The notes: generated by a model from the letters alone, not told the origin. Positions 15,188 to 24,619 are shown, counted from the first letter of the stretch. The stretch is DNA of 37,494 bases from Novosphingobium sp. (GCA_021299075.1 JAJTFU010000024.1:1-37494), one strand, 5' to 3'. Numbers and translations are program-made.

Positions 15188-16713
15188 CGCAGGTCGTCCA
15201 CCATCAGCCGCGCCGTCGCCTTGGCGCTGCCGACCACGCCGGGAATGCCGGCGCCGGGGTGGGTGCCGGCCCCGACCAGGTAGAAGTTCTTCACCTTGTC
15301 ATCGCGGTTGTGGCCACGGAACCAGGCGCTCTGCGTCAGGATCGGCTCAAGGCTGAAGGCGCTGCCGAGATAGGCGTTGAGGTCCAGCGCGAAATCGCGC
15401 GGGGCATAGTGGAACTTGGTCACGATCCGGTCATGAATGTCGGGGATCAGGCGACGGCCGACCTCATCCAGGATGCGCTTTTCGAGCATCGGGCCGACGG
15501 TTTCCCAGTCGATCGGCAGCTTGCCCTGATTGGCGACCGGGATCAGCGCATAGAAGGTGCTCTTGCCCGGCGGCGCTACCGACGGATCAGTGACCGAGGG
15601 GTGGTGCAGGTAGATCGAGAAGTCCTGTGGCAGGACCCCATGCTCGTAGATATCCTCGAGCAGCCCCTTATAGCGCGGGCCGAACAGGATCATGTGGTGC
15701 GGAATGCCCGGCCAGGTTCCTTCCAGCCCGAAATGGACCACGAAGAGCCCGGGCGAAAAGCGCTTGCGCGCCAGGCTGCGCGCCATTTCCGGCCCGCGCG
15801 GGCTGCCCGAAAGCAGGTCGCGATAGGAATGCATGATGTCGGCATTGCTGGCGACCGCGTCGAAGCGCTCGGTCCAGCCGCTGGCGCATTCGACTTCGGT
15901 CACCTTGTTGCCGATCGTGTGAACCTGGACCACCGGATCGTGCAGCCGCATGGTGCCGCCCAGCCGCTCGAAATGCTTGACCATCCCGGCGATCAGCTGG
16001 TTGGTCCCGCCCTTCGACCACCACACCCCGCCGTCCTTTTCCAGCTTGTGGATCAGGGCATAGATCGCGCTGGTGGTCATTGGATTGCCGCCGACCAGCA
16101 GGGTATGGAAGGTCAGTGCCTCGCGCAGCTTCTCGCTCTTGATGAAGCTCGAAACCATGGAATAGACCGAGCGCCAGGCCTGGTACTTGGCCAGCGCCGG
16201 GGCGGCCTTGATCATCGAGGCAAAGTCCAGGAAGGGCACGGTACCCAGCTTGACATAGCCTTCTTCGAACACCCCGGCGGAATATTGCAGGAATTCCTCG
16301 TAGCCGGCGAGGTCACCAGGTGCGACGCGGGCAATTTCGCGCGCCAGGCCAGCTTCGTCGTTCGAATAGTCGAAATTGGTGCCGTCGGGCCAGTTGAGCC
16401 GGTAGAACGGCATGACCGGCATCAGCGTGACGTCTTCGGCCATGTCATGGCCAGTCAGTGCCCACAGCTCTTGCAGGCAGGGCGGGTCGGTGACGACCGT
16501 CGGCCCGGCATCGAAGGTGAAGCCGTCCTTTTCCCAGAAATAGCCGCGCCCGCCTGGCTTGTCGCGGGCTTCGACCAGCACGGTCTCGATCCCGGCCGAC
16601 TGCAGCCGGATGGCAAGTGCCAGGCCGCCAAAGCCGGCCCCGACCACGCAGGCGCGCTTGCCGGTGGGGACGGGGAGAGTCGGAACGGCGGGGACTACGG
16701 CTGTCATCGTCAT
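15184..16713 (-). CDS. crtI: Phytoene desaturase (CrtI type)
   Basis: FAD-dependent desaturase of 509 residues that introduces the double bonds converting phytoene to lycopene. The N-terminal dinucleotide fold is CVVGAGFGGLALAIRLQ with the following acid VLVEARDKPGGRGYFW, then the typical FDAGPTVVTDP. The C-terminal FAD motif is YLVGAGTHPGAGIPGVVGSA. Membrane-associated in family members. It overlaps crtY upstream (ATGA, 16710-16713) and the LOG gene downstream. The number of desaturation steps cannot be told from sequence, but coupling to crtY points to lycopene as intermediate. Confidence 0.96.
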   Translation of the reverse strand: MTMTAVVPAVPTLPVPTGKRACVVGAGFGGLALAIRLQSAGIETVLVEARDKPGGRGYFWEKDGFTFDAGPTVVTDPPCLQELWALTGHDMAEDVTLMPVMPFYRLNWPDGTNFDYSNDEAGLAREIARVAPGDLAGYEEFLQYSAGVFEEGYVKLGTVPFLDFASMIKAAPALAKYQAWRSVYSMVSSFIKSEKLREALTFHTLLVGGNPMTTSAIYALIHKLEKDGGVWWSKGGTNQLIAGMVKHFERLGGTMRLHDPVVQVHTIGNKVTEVECASGWTERFDAVASNADIMHSYRDLLSGSPRGPEMARSLARKRFSPGLFVVHFGLEGTWPGIPHHMILFGPRYKGLLEDIYEHGVLPQDFSIYLHHPSVTDPSVAPPGKSTFYALIPVANQGKLPIDWETVGPMLEKRILDEVGRRLIPDIHDRIVTKFHYAPRDFALDLNAYLGSAFSLEPILTQSAWFRGHNRDDKVKNFYLVGAGTHPGAGIPGVVGSAKATARLMVDDLR

Positions 16714-17891
16714 GTTCTTTCGGTCATCGGCGCGCCAGTTGCAAGCAGCGCGCGCACCGCCCCCAGTACCGGCACGGGGGGCTTGCCCACCAGCACCCGG
16801 GCCTTGTCGGCCAGGGTGGAGCGGGCCGCATAGAACCGTTCGATCGCCGGTTCGGGCAGGCGGTAGAAATGTTCGAAGACCCGGTAGCGCTGATCGGGCG
16901 CGCCCGCGCCGAACAGCATCGTGCCGAGCATCCGGTAAAAGCCGGTGGCTGACCAGTGGCGCGCCGCTTCGCCTTCCAGCAGGGCCGCCAGCTGTTCACC
17001 GGGCAGGTCGGCCTCGCGCGCGATCAGCCGGGCGGTGGCGACGGCCTGGGGCAGGGTATAGCTGGTCAATGGGTGGACGAACCCGGCCCGCGCCCCGGCC
17101 CGGGCGACGCCGGGAATGCGCAGGGTTTCCTGCCAGGCGGCAAAATTGCCGCCGGTCACCACCGGCAGCACGCCGGTTTCATGGCCGAGCAATTCGCCGC
17201 TCCAGCCGCGCTCAGCGCAGTAGGCATCGATCCGGCTCGACAGCGCGCGGCGATCGAGCGCCGGGCTATCGGCGTAATAGGTGTCCTCGACGAACAGTTC
17301 GTCATGGGCCAGCGGCAGGACATAGACGAAGCGATAGGCCCCGTGCTGGGTGACCTTGGCGTCCATGATCACCGGGCGGGTCAGACCGTGCGGCACCTTG
17401 GTGCGCAGGTGGCGGCCCATGAAGACCTGCCAGCCGCCGGTCAGGTGCCGGCTCGGCTCGAACCCGCGGCAGTCGATCACGGTGCGTGCCGCAATCCGCT
17501 CGCCATTCTTCAGCGCCACCCCGTCCGTGCTGAGCGCTGCAACCTGCGCGTTGCAGCGGATCGTACCCGGCGCCAGTTCCCGCGCCAGGGCTGCGGCAAA
17601 GTCAGTTGAGGCGAGCGAGCGGTAAGATGACGAAAGCGTGCGAGAAAGGGCCGGGAAGCGGATATCATAGCCCTCATCCCAGCGGGTGGTACGCATCGTG
17701 CCGAGCAGGCTGGCCGCCTGATCATCGAGATCGCTGGCGAACCACGACCAGCGGTGATTGCCGCCGGGGCTGTCGCCGGCCTCCAGCAGCACGACATCCA
17801 GCTCGGGCCGCGCCCGGCGCAGCGCCAGCGCGATCAGCCCGCCGGAGAGGCCCCCTCCGGCAATCGCTATATCGTGTCGGTTCTTGCGCAT
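16710..17891 (-). CDS. crtY: Lycopene beta-cyclase (CrtY type)
   Basis: Cyclises lycopene ends to beta-rings, giving beta-carotene; 393 residues. The N-terminal FAD/NAD fold is IAIAGGGLSGGLIALAL with acid at VLLEAGDSPGGNHRWSW, as in CrtY. Further family stretches are DCRGFEP, GGWQVFMG and FVHPLTSYTLPQAV. The start at ATG 17891 follows AAGG seven bases upstream and begins MRKNRHDIAIAGGG; an in-frame ATG at 17927 is not preferred. It heads the crtY-crtI-LOG-crtB run. No crtZ, crtW or crtG gene is visible here, so later oxygenation steps would be encoded elsewhere. Confidence 0.94.
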   Translation of the reverse strand: MRKNRHDIAIAGGGLSGGLIALALRRARPELDVVLLEAGDSPGGNHRWSWFASDLDDQAASLLGTMRTTRWDEGYDIRFPALSRTLSSSYRSLASTDFAAALARELAPGTIRCNAQVAALSTDGVALKNGERIAARTVIDCRGFEPSRHLTGGWQVFMGRHLRTKVPHGLTRPVIMDAKVTQHGAYRFVYVLPLAHDELFVEDTYYADSPALDRRALSSRIDAYCAERGWSGELLGHETGVLPVVTGGNFAAWQETLRIPGVARAGARAGFVHPLTSYTLPQAVATARLIAREADLPGEQLAALLEGEAARHWSATGFYRMLGTMLFGAGAPDQRYRVFEHFYRLPEPAIERFYAARSTLADKARVLVGKPPVPVLGAVRALLATGAPMTERT

Positions 17892-17948
17892 CCCGCGGCC
17901 TTGTAGCGGCGGGTCCCCCGCGTGCAACTGGCCTTTAGGCGTGCCCGC

Positions 17949-18488
17949 TCAGGCGTGCTTTGTGCCCACGGCGCGTTCCAGCGCCTCGACGATCAGCTGC
18001 TTGGCCGTGTCGACATTGCCCCAGCCCTTGATCTTGACCCACTTGCCGGGTTCCAGATCCTTGTAATGCTGGAAGAAGTGCTCGATCTGCTGGGTCACGA
18101 TCGGCGGCAGGTCATCGTGGCCAGCGACTTCGCGGTAATAGGGGAAAGTCGAATCGAGCGGCACGCAGACCAGCTTTTCGTCGCCGCCCTTATCGTCTTC
18201 CATCAGCAGCACGCCGACCGGGCGGACCTTGATCACTGCGCCGGCCAGGATCGGCGAGCGCGCGATGACCAGCGCGTCAAGCGGATCGCCGTCTTCACCC
18301 AGGGTATGGGGAACGAAGCCGTAGTTGGCCGGATAGCGCATCGGCGTGTGGAGGATGCGATCGACAAACAGCGCGCCGCTGGCCTTGTCGAATTCATACT
18401 TCACGGGTTCGCCGCCGATCGGCACTTCGATCAGCACGTTGACTTCGTGGGGCGGATTATCGCCGGCGGGGATCAGATCGATACGCAT
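17949..18488 (-). CDS. ppa: Inorganic pyrophosphatase
   Basis: Soluble family I pyrophosphatase of 179 residues that hydrolyses pyrophosphate to two phosphates using magnesium. Recognisable features are VPIGGEPVKYEFDK, the signature DGDPLDALV (metal-binding Asp cluster) and KGWGNVDTAKQLI near the end. AAGGG lies seven bases before the ATG. It sits 57 bp upstream of crtY in the same direction. Pyrophosphate is a product of phytoene synthesis as well as many other reactions, so the proximity is metabolically sensible but could be chance. Confidence 0.96.
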   Translation of the reverse strand: MRIDLIPAGDNPPHEVNVLIEVPIGGEPVKYEFDKASGALFVDRILHTPMRYPANYGFVPHTLGEDGDPLDALVIARSPILAGAVIKVRPVGVLLMEDDKGGDEKLVCVPLDSTFPYYREVAGHDDLPPIVTQQIEHFFQHYKDLEPGKWVKIKGWGNVDTAKQLIVEALERAVGTKHA

Positions 18489-18552
18489 GGCGCGCCCTTA
18501 GCCGGGCCGATGCTGCACTGCAACAGCGGTTAGCGCCGGAACGGGCGGAAAA

Positions 18553-19209
18553 TCAGCCCAGCGCGTTGATGGTAAAGGCGATCACGCCGATGTTGAACAC
18601 GAAGGCGGCCAGGCTCTGGACCAGCACCAGCCGCCGCACCGATGGCGCGGTGATCTGCACATCGGAAGTCTGGAAGGTCATCCCCAGGGTAAAGGCGAAA
18701 TAGGCAAAATCGCTGTAATCCGGGTTGGGCGTGCCCGGAAACTCGATCCCGCCGCGATGCTCGCCCTTTGCGCTGCTGCCGAAGTAATAGCTGTGGGCAT
18801 AGTGCAGGGCATAGACCGAATTGGCGAAGAGCCAGGCCAGCACCAGGGTGACCAGCAGCTTGCCCATCGCCAGCTTGTCGCCGCCGCTCGCGGCTGCCAG
18901 CTCGCCGGAAATGGCGGCCATCACGACCAGCGCCAGCAGGCTGGAGATCACCACGATCAGCGTGCGGTTGGCATCGTTCTCGTCGGCATGGCGGCGCATT
19001 TCAGCCACGGGGAAATCCCGCAGCAGCGGCAGCAGCGAAAACAGGAACAGCGCCGCGGCAAAATCGAAGCCCATGGCCAGGGCATCCTGCCACGGAGCGG
19101 CCGGATTGAGCCAGGACCACAGCCCCGCCCCCAGTGGCAGCAGCAGGGCAAAGGCAATGAAGCGTGGTGGGGCCAGCCTGTTGCCGAGGGTTTTGGCTGG
19201 CCCGGTCAT
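18553..19209 (-). CDS. DUF1345 family membrane protein
   Basis: Inner-membrane protein of 218 residues with about five hydrophobic segments (for example FIAFALLLPLGAGLW, FAAALFLFSLLPLL, VVISSLLALVVMAAI, LVTLVLAWLFANSVYALHYAH, LVLVQSLAAFVFNIGVIAF). The segments HYAHSYY and GGIEFPGTPNPDYSDFAYFAFTLGM and the end FQTSDVQITAPSVRR are typical of DUF1345. The function is unknown. It starts 1 nt after the M61 peptidase stop, so the two are translated from one message. Confidence 0.88.
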   Translation of the reverse strand: MTGPAKTLGNRLAPPRFIAFALLLPLGAGLWSWLNPAAPWQDALAMGFDFAAALFLFSLLPLLRDFPVAEMRRHADENDANRTLIVVISSLLALVVMAAISGELAAASGGDKLAMGKLLVTLVLAWLFANSVYALHYAHSYYFGSSAKGEHRGGIEFPGTPNPDYSDFAYFAFTLGMTFQTSDVQITAPSVRRLVLVQSLAAFVFNIGVIAFTINALG

Positions 19210-19210
19210 G

Positions 19211-21184
19211 CTATTTGCCCTTCGGTTTTGCCTTCGCCGAAACCTTTGGCTGCGGCCGCTTCGGCGTCAAGAGCTGGTCCAGCCCGGTCGGTGCCGTGCC
19301 GGGCGCGGCGCGTTCCAGCCAGGGCCAGCGCAGGCCGCCCTTGTAGTCGATCTTGTAGGTGATGAAGCGGTCTCCGCGCTTGGTCAGCAGCTCCAGCGGC
19401 GCACCCGACTTGGCGGCCGTGATCGCGTTCTTGAGCTCGTCCTGGGTATAGCCCACGCCGTTGACCGCCAGCACCGTCGCGCCCGAAACGATCCCCGCCT
19501 TGAAGGCCGGCCCGTCCCACTGGGTGGCAGTCACCTTGGCGTCCTTTTCGATGGTGAGGCCGATCGAATGGGTCAGGTTGAGCGCCTTGGCACCGGCCAT
19601 CACGCCCTTGAAGAAGGGATTGGGCTCTTCCTTCCAGACCAGCTTGTAGCCGCCCAGCTCGATCCCCTTGAGCGGGGCCGGCTGGCCCGGGGTGTTGATC
19701 CGCTGATCGATCAGCCTGGCCCAGTCATAGGGGTAGACCTGGTTCAGCTTGGTAATGATTTCGTCGGTCTCGAAGGCGATCTGCCCCCAGTCGCCATCGC
19801 GCATCCCGAAGAACAGCTTGGCGAAATCGTCGATCGATTTCTTGCCGTCGGTACCCTGGCGGATGATCTGGTCGATCTCCAGCCAGATCAGCGCGCCCTC
19901 GGCGTAATAGTCCTCGCTGCGCGACAGACTGGCAAAGGGCTTGGGCTTGCGCGCGGCGAAGACCGGATCGAAGCCCGTATCCTCGATCGAACGCCAGCGG
20001 CGGCCGGGCTGTTCGGCAAAGTTGCCGGCCCAGGTCGCCAGCATGCCCAGCACCACATCCTTGCCCTGCAGGCCAGAGCGTGCGGCCAGGACCGTGCCCC
20101 AGAACTGGTCTTGCCCTTCATAGGTCCAGAGCAGATCGCCCTGCATCGGCTGGCGATAGTCCGGCGTCCACAGGCGGGCCGGGCGGCGGAACTTGCCGAT
20201 CCACGAATGGGCATATTCGTGGGGCAGCAGGTTGCGGTCCCACTCGTACTTTTCCCACTCGGTAAAGGCGCCGGGCTCGAGCTGGTTCTCGCTCGAGCGG
20301 TGATGCTCCAGCCCGATTCCGCCCATCCGGTCGGTCAGCGCGAGGAGGAATTCGTAGCGGTCGAAATGGTTGGCACCAAAAGCCAGCCGCGCTTCGACAA
20401 CGAGGTTGCGGTGCAGCTCGATCTGCTCGGGCTTGGCGGCAAGCTGCTCGGGCTTGTCAGCCACGACGTTGAGTGTGACGTTCTGGCCGAGGTCCCACTT
20501 GGCAAAGTGCTTGCCGGCGAACAGCGGCGAATCGACCAGCACTTCGTAAGTGTGCTCACCCCAGATCCAGCGATTGTCCTCGCGCTTCAGGCCATCGAGC
20601 GCCCCGGCGACGGTCCACCCAGCCGGCACGGTCACGCTGGGCCGCACCTTGATCTGGCGGACGTAGTGCCCGGCGGGATAGAGGCTCATCTTCTCCCACT
20701 GCAGGTTGAGCATTTCCTGCGTCATGGTGATCCGGCCTTCGCTCGATTGCAGCGGGCTGGTGTGGATGAACCTGGCAGTCACATCCTTGGCCCCGGCCGG
20801 AATGTCGATGTGGAAGGCGTTGACCTCGACCGGATCGCGCTTCCAGCGCAGCACCTGACCGCCCGAGGTGAAGGTCACGTCGACCAGCTCGGCCAGCGGC
20901 CCGCGCGGGCCGTGGTTGCCGGGCAGCCACTGCGGGAACAGCAGGGTCAGGCGGCTCGTGCCAGGCACGACGGGCACGGTCTGGGTGACCCGATAGGCCC
21001 CGCGCAGGGTATCGGTGGCGTCGATGTCGAGCACCATCGTCCCGCCCGGATAGGGCACGTCCGCAGCGTCGGGCACCTGGCGCGACAGCGGCACGGCCAT
21101 GGGGGCCGAGAGGGTGGAGGAAATGGCCGGGGCGGCCAGTGCGAGCCCCAGCGCAGCGATGACGGTTGCAGTGCGACGCTTCAT
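19211..21184 (-). CDS. M61 family peptidase (glycyl aminopeptidase-like) with PDZ domain
   Basis: Exported zinc peptidase of 657 residues. A signal peptide is present (MKRRTATVIAALGLALAAPA). The N-terminal beta domain precedes the thermolysin-like catalytic domain with HEYAH at about 322-326 (HExxH), followed by the third ligand region. A PDZ domain near the C-terminus contains FKAGIVSGATVLAVNG, and a Lys/Pro-rich tail follows. M61 members cleave N-terminal glycine or alanine. The start at ATG 21184 is directly before the signal peptide; the frame is open to 21292 but that stretch runs into the divergent hisS gene. Likely periplasmic. Confidence 0.92.
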   Translation of the reverse strand: MKRRTATVIAALGLALAAPAISSTLSAPMAVPLSRQVPDAADVPYPGGTMVLDIDATDTLRGAYRVTQTVPVVPGTSRLTLLFPQWLPGNHGPRGPLAELVDVTFTSGGQVLRWKRDPVEVNAFHIDIPAGAKDVTARFIHTSPLQSSEGRITMTQEMLNLQWEKMSLYPAGHYVRQIKVRPSVTVPAGWTVAGALDGLKREDNRWIWGEHTYEVLVDSPLFAGKHFAKWDLGQNVTLNVVADKPEQLAAKPEQIELHRNLVVEARLAFGANHFDRYEFLLALTDRMGGIGLEHHRSSENQLEPGAFTEWEKYEWDRNLLPHEYAHSWIGKFRRPARLWTPDYRQPMQGDLLWTYEGQDQFWGTVLAARSGLQGKDVVLGMLATWAGNFAEQPGRRWRSIEDTGFDPVFAARKPKPFASLSRSEDYYAEGALIWLEIDQIIRQGTDGKKSIDDFAKLFFGMRDGDWGQIAFETDEIITKLNQVYPYDWARLIDQRINTPGQPAPLKGIELGGYKLVWKEEPNPFFKGVMAGAKALNLTHSIGLTIEKDAKVTATQWDGPAFKAGIVSGATVLAVNGVGYTQDELKNAITAAKSGAPLELLTKRGDRFITYKIDYKGGLRWPWLERAAPGTAPTGLDQLLTPKRPQPKVSAKAKPKGK

Positions 21185-21273
21185 GGGCGTCGTCCTTGGC
21201 GGCATCCGCGCGGGAGAGCAAGATTCGCCTGCGCTCTTTTCGATCTGCACCGTTCCGGCTAGGGGCGTGGCCC

Positions 21274-22509
21274 ATGAGCACACCACAGGCAATTCGCGGC
21301 ACGCAAGACATCTTCGGCGCAGAGGCCGAGGCCTTTGCCCACGTGGTCGAAACCTTCGAGCGGATCCGCAAGCTCTACCGCTTCCGCCGGGTCGAAATGC
21401 CGGTGTTCGAAAAGACCGAAGTGTTCAGCCGCTCGATCGGCGAGACTACCGATGTCGTCTCCAAGGAAATGTACAGCTTCGAGGACCGCGGCGGGGATTC
21501 GCTGACCCTGCGGCCCGAGTTCACGGCCGGCATCTGCCGCGCTTACCTGACCAACGGCTGGCAGCAGTATGCCCCGGTCAAGCTGGCGACGCATGGCCCG
21601 CTGTTCCGCTATGAGCGCCCGCAAAAGGGCCGCTACCGTCAGTTCCACCAGCTTGATGCCGAGATCATCGGCGCAGGGGAACCACAAGCAGACGTCGAGT
21701 TGCTGGTCATGGCCGATCAGTTGCTCAAGGAACTCGGCATTGCCGATGGCGTCACGCTGATGCTCAACACGCTGGGCGACGGCGCCAGCCGCGAGGCATG
21801 GCGCGCCGCGCTGGTCGAATACTTCCGCGCCGTGAAGGGCGAGCTGTCCGAAGATTCACAGAACCGGCTGGAACGCAACCCGCTGCGCATCCTCGATAGC
21901 AAGGACCCGCGCGACAAGGCCTTCACCGAAGCCGCGCCCAAGATCGACGATTTCCTGAGTGCTGAGGCGCAGGACTTCTTCGCCAAGGTCACCTCTGGCC
22001 TCGACGCCGCCGGCGTCGCCTGGACCCGCGCGCCCGCACTGGTCCGCGGGCTCGACTACTATCGCCACACCGCGTTCGAGTTCGTCACCGACCGGCTTGG
22101 CGCGCAAGGCACCGTGCTCGGCGGCGGGCGCTATGACGGGCTGATGGAAAGCCTCGGCGGTGCGCATACCCCGGCGGTCGGTTGGGCTGCGGGGGTGGAG
22201 CGGCTGGCGATGCTGGTGGCCGATGCCGGACAGGTTGCCGCCGATCTGCAGGATGTGATCCTGGCGATCGAGGCCGCCATCGGATTCGGGATCGCCGCGC
22301 TCAAGGCGCTGCGCAGCGCGGGCCTGTCGGCCGACATGATCGCCACTGGCTCGCCGCGCAAGCGCTTCGACAAGGCATCGAAGCTGCTGTCGCGGGTGTT
22401 GGTCGGGGTGGCGCTGCGTGACGGCAAGATCGCCTGCAACGTCCGCTCCGCGGAACACGTCGAAGTCCTGGCTCGGGTCAACGCGGTGCTGGAAGCACTC
22501 ACCGCCTGA
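21274..22509 (+). CDS. hisS: Histidyl-tRNA synthetase
   Basis: Class II synthetase of 411 residues charging tRNA-His. It begins STPQAIRGTQDIFG. Motif 2 is FRYERPQKGRYRQFHQLDAE; the histidine-A motif is LVRGLDYYRHTAFEF; the active-site GGGRYDGL and the motif 3 segment AAGVERLAML follow, then the C-terminal anticodon-binding domain. AGGGG lies eight bases upstream of ATG 21274; the frame is open further upstream but overlaps the divergent peptidase. The stop and the prfA start share one base (TGATG). It leads the hisS-prfA-prmC translation operon. Confidence 0.96.
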   Translation: MSTPQAIRGTQDIFGAEAEAFAHVVETFERIRKLYRFRRVEMPVFEKTEVFSRSIGETTDVVSKEMYSFEDRGGDSLTLRPEFTAGICRAYLTNGWQQYAPVKLATHGPLFRYERPQKGRYRQFHQLDAEIIGAGEPQADVELLVMADQLLKELGIADGVTLMLNTLGDGASREAWRAALVEYFRAVKGELSEDSQNRLERNPLRILDSKDPRDKAFTEAAPKIDDFLSAEAQDFFAKVTSGLDAAGVAWTRAPALVRGLDYYRHTAFEFVTDRLGAQGTVLGGGRYDGLMESLGGAHTPAVGWAAGVERLAMLVADAGQVAADLQDVILAIEAAIGFGIAALKALRSAGLSADMIATGSPRKRFDKASKLLSRVLVGVALRDGKIACNVRSAEHVEVLARVNAVLEALTA

Positions 22510-23573
22510 TGTCCGTCCCCGACGCCCGTCTCCGCCAGATTTCCGCCCGCTTCGCCGAACTCGAGGCGCGGCTGGCTTCGGGCCAGCTGGAGGGCAAGGA
22601 CTTCGTCGCCGCCAGCCGCGACTTTTCCGAGCTGGAACCGGTGGCGCGGCTGGCCGAAGAGGTCATGGCGATGCGCGCCGAACTCGCCAGCCTGGCCGAG
22701 CTGGACGATCCCGAAATGCGCGAGCTGGCCGAGGAGGAAATCGAGCGGCTTAAGAGCGAGCTGCCCGAGGCCGAACACCGGCTGTCGATCGCCATGCTGC
22801 CGCGCGATTCGGCCGACAGCCGCTCGGCCATGCTCGAAATCCGCGCCGGGACCGGGGGCGACGAGGCCGCGCTGTTCGCGGGCGATCTCTACCGGATGTA
22901 CGAACGCTTTGCCGCCGAACAGGGCTGGCGGGTCGAGCCGGTCAGCATGAGCCCGTCCGAAGTTGGCGGCTTCAAGGAAGTCGTGGCCCAGGTCACCGGC
23001 AATGGCGTGTTCGCCAAGCTGAAGTTCGAAAGCGGCGTGCACCGCGTCCAGCGCGTGCCGGTGACCGAAAGCGGCGGGCGCATCCACACCTCGGCCGCGA
23101 CCGTGGCCGTGCTGCCTGAGCCGGACGAAGTCGACGTGCAGATCGAGGACAAGGACCTCAAGATCGATGTCTACCGCGCCTCTGGCGCTGGCGGGCAGCA
23201 CGTCAACACGACCGATTCCGCAGTTCGCATCACCCATTTGCCGACCAATACGGTGGTGACCTGCCAGGATGGCCGCAGCCAGCACAAGAACAAGGAAAAG
23301 GCGATGCAGGTGCTGCGCGCCCGCCTGTTCGAGGCCCAGCGCGAGGCCGTGCAGGGTGAGGAAGCCGCCGCGCGCAAGGCGATGGTCGGGTCGGGTGACC
23401 GGTCCGAACGCATCCGCACCTACAACTTCCCGCAAGGGCGGGTGACCGACCACCGCATCAACCTGACTTTGCACCGCCTGCCCGAAATCCTTGAGGGGCC
23501 GGGCCTGAGCGAGCTGGTCGACGCGCTGATCGCCGAGGACCAGGCCAAGCGGCTCGCGGCGCTCGGCGAGTGA
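22509..23573 (+). CDS. prfA: Peptide chain release factor 1
   Basis: RF1 of 354 residues, recognising UAA and UAG stop codons on the ribosome. The stop-codon tripeptide is PVT (184-186) in VQRVPVTESGGRIHTS, the PxT class that separates RF1 from the SPF of RF2. The universal GGQ (228-230) sits in ASGAGGQHVNTTDSAVR. The N-terminal coiled region (about 10-95) is normal. The Gln of GGQ is the methylation target of PrmC, encoded next and overlapping by 4 nt (GTGA). Confidence 0.97.
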   Translation: MSVPDARLRQISARFAELEARLASGQLEGKDFVAASRDFSELEPVARLAEEVMAMRAELASLAELDDPEMRELAEEEIERLKSELPEAEHRLSIAMLPRDSADSRSAMLEIRAGTGGDEAALFAGDLYRMYERFAAEQGWRVEPVSMSPSEVGGFKEVVAQVTGNGVFAKLKFESGVHRVQRVPVTESGGRIHTSAATVAVLPEPDEVDVQIEDKDLKIDVYRASGAGGQHVNTTDSAVRITHLPTNTVVTCQDGRSQHKNKEKAMQVLRARLFEAQREAVQGEEAAARKAMVGSGDRSERIRTYNFPQGRVTDHRINLTLHRLPEILEGPGLSELVDALIAEDQAKRLAALGE

Positions 23574-24442
23574 CGGCGCCCGCAGCCCAGACCGTTGCCG
23601 AAGCGATCCGCGCCGCGACCGAACTGCTGGGTTCACGCACCGATTCTGCCCGGCTCGATGCCGAGCTGCTGATGGCCGAGGCGCTGGGCGTGCGCCGCTC
23701 GGACCTGTTCCTGCGGCATATGCGCGATCCTGCCCCGCCCGCCTTTGCCGAGCTGGTCGCGCGCCGCGCCGCGCATGAGCCGGTCGCCTATATCCGCGGT
23801 CACCAGGAGTTCTTCGGCCTGCCCTTCATGGTCACGCCCGACGTGCTGATCCCGCGCGGCGATAGCGAGACGCTGGTCGAGGCGGCGCTGGCGGCGCGGC
23901 CCGATGCGGCCCGGGTGCTCGATTGCGGCACCGGGTCAGGCGCGCTGCTGCTGGCCGTGCTGAACGAGCTGCCGCAGGCCACCGGGATCGGCATCGACCG
24001 GTCCGAACCCGCAGTGGCAGTGGCCCGGGCCAATGCCACCCGGCTGGGCCTGGGCGAACGCGCCCGGATGATTCGCGCCGACTGGCATGCAGCCGGCTGG
24101 AGCGGCGATCTCGGCGGCCCGTTCGACCTGATTCTTGCCAATCCGCCTTATGTGGAAACCGATGCACCGCTCGACCCTACGGTCAGGGATCACGAACCGG
24201 CGGGTGCGCTGTTTGCCGGTCCCGACGGGCTCGATGACTACCGCGTGCTGGTGCCGCAATTGCCAGACTTGCTGGCCGACCAAGGCGTTGCCCTGGTCGA
24301 AATCGGCCATACCCAGGCCGATGCCGTCACCGCGATCGGCGTGGGGGCCGGTCTTTCGGCACTGTTGCATAAAGACCTCGGCGGCCGACCCCGCGTGCTC
24401 GAATTCAAGAAAGCGCTTGGCTTTGGCGGACCGAGCGCGTAA
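23570..24442 (+). CDS. prmC: Release factor glutamine methyltransferase
   Basis: SAM-dependent N5-glutamine methyltransferase (HemK family), 290 residues, modifying the GGQ glutamine of RF1 and RF2. The N-terminal five-helix domain ends near PRGDSE (95-100). The SAM motif I is VLDCGTGSGALLLAV (116-130) and the catalytic NPPY is at 191-194 (ILANPPYVET). It starts with GTG at 23570 inside the prfA stop, so its translation is probably coupled to RF1. Confidence 0.96.
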   Translation: MTAPAAQTVAEAIRAATELLGSRTDSARLDAELLMAEALGVRRSDLFLRHMRDPAPPAFAELVARRAAHEPVAYIRGHQEFFGLPFMVTPDVLIPRGDSETLVEAALAARPDAARVLDCGTGSGALLLAVLNELPQATGIGIDRSEPAVAVARANATRLGLGERARMIRADWHAAGWSGDLGGPFDLILANPPYVETDAPLDPTVRDHEPAGALFAGPDGLDDYRVLVPQLPDLLADQGVALVEIGHTQADAVTAIGVGAGLSALLHKDLGGRPRVLEFKKALGFGGPSA

Positions 24443-24520
24443 GTCTGGATGCAGGCCGAGGCTGGCACGCGAACAGGCGTCCCCACGGTTCACTCCAGCA
24501 TTTGCACCGACTCTGGCCTT

Positions 24521-24532
24521 AACCGGCCGGTT
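24521..24532. promoter_or_regulatory. 12-bp perfect palindrome upstream of the DUF4167 gene
   Basis: AACCGGCCGGTT is its own reverse complement and lies 88 bp upstream of the TTG start of the DUF4167 gene, in the 177-bp gap after prmC. It could be an operator, a hairpin or chance in GC-rich DNA. No regulator can be named. Confidence 0.25.
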
Positions 24533-24619
24533 CAACCAGCAGATGTCGGGCCCCGGCGCGCGATGGTTGCCACCGGGGGTTTACGGGTCGCGCGGCCCCA
24601 CAGCCGCTGAAACAGGGAA

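Noticed and set aside
15028..16833. Long plus-strand open frame opposite crtI
   Set aside because: A shadow of the crtI reading frame; composition is typical of reverse-complement frames.
18821..21262. Very long open frame on the plus strand opposite the M61 peptidase and DUF1345 genes
   Set aside because: Its product is a Gly/Ala/Arg/Asp-rich string with no domain. It mirrors the coding strand of clear genes; long antisense frames are common in GC-rich DNA.
21185..21273. Regulatory leader between hisS and the M61 gene (T-box or attenuator)
   Set aside because: The gap is only 89 bp between divergent start codons, with no His-codon leader peptide or terminator hairpin visible.
23058..23066. 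Altered stop-codon tripeptide PVT in RF1 instead of PAT as a sign of changed stop-codon reading
   Set aside because: PxT is the accepted RF1 pattern and genes in the window use TAA, TAG and TGA normally.
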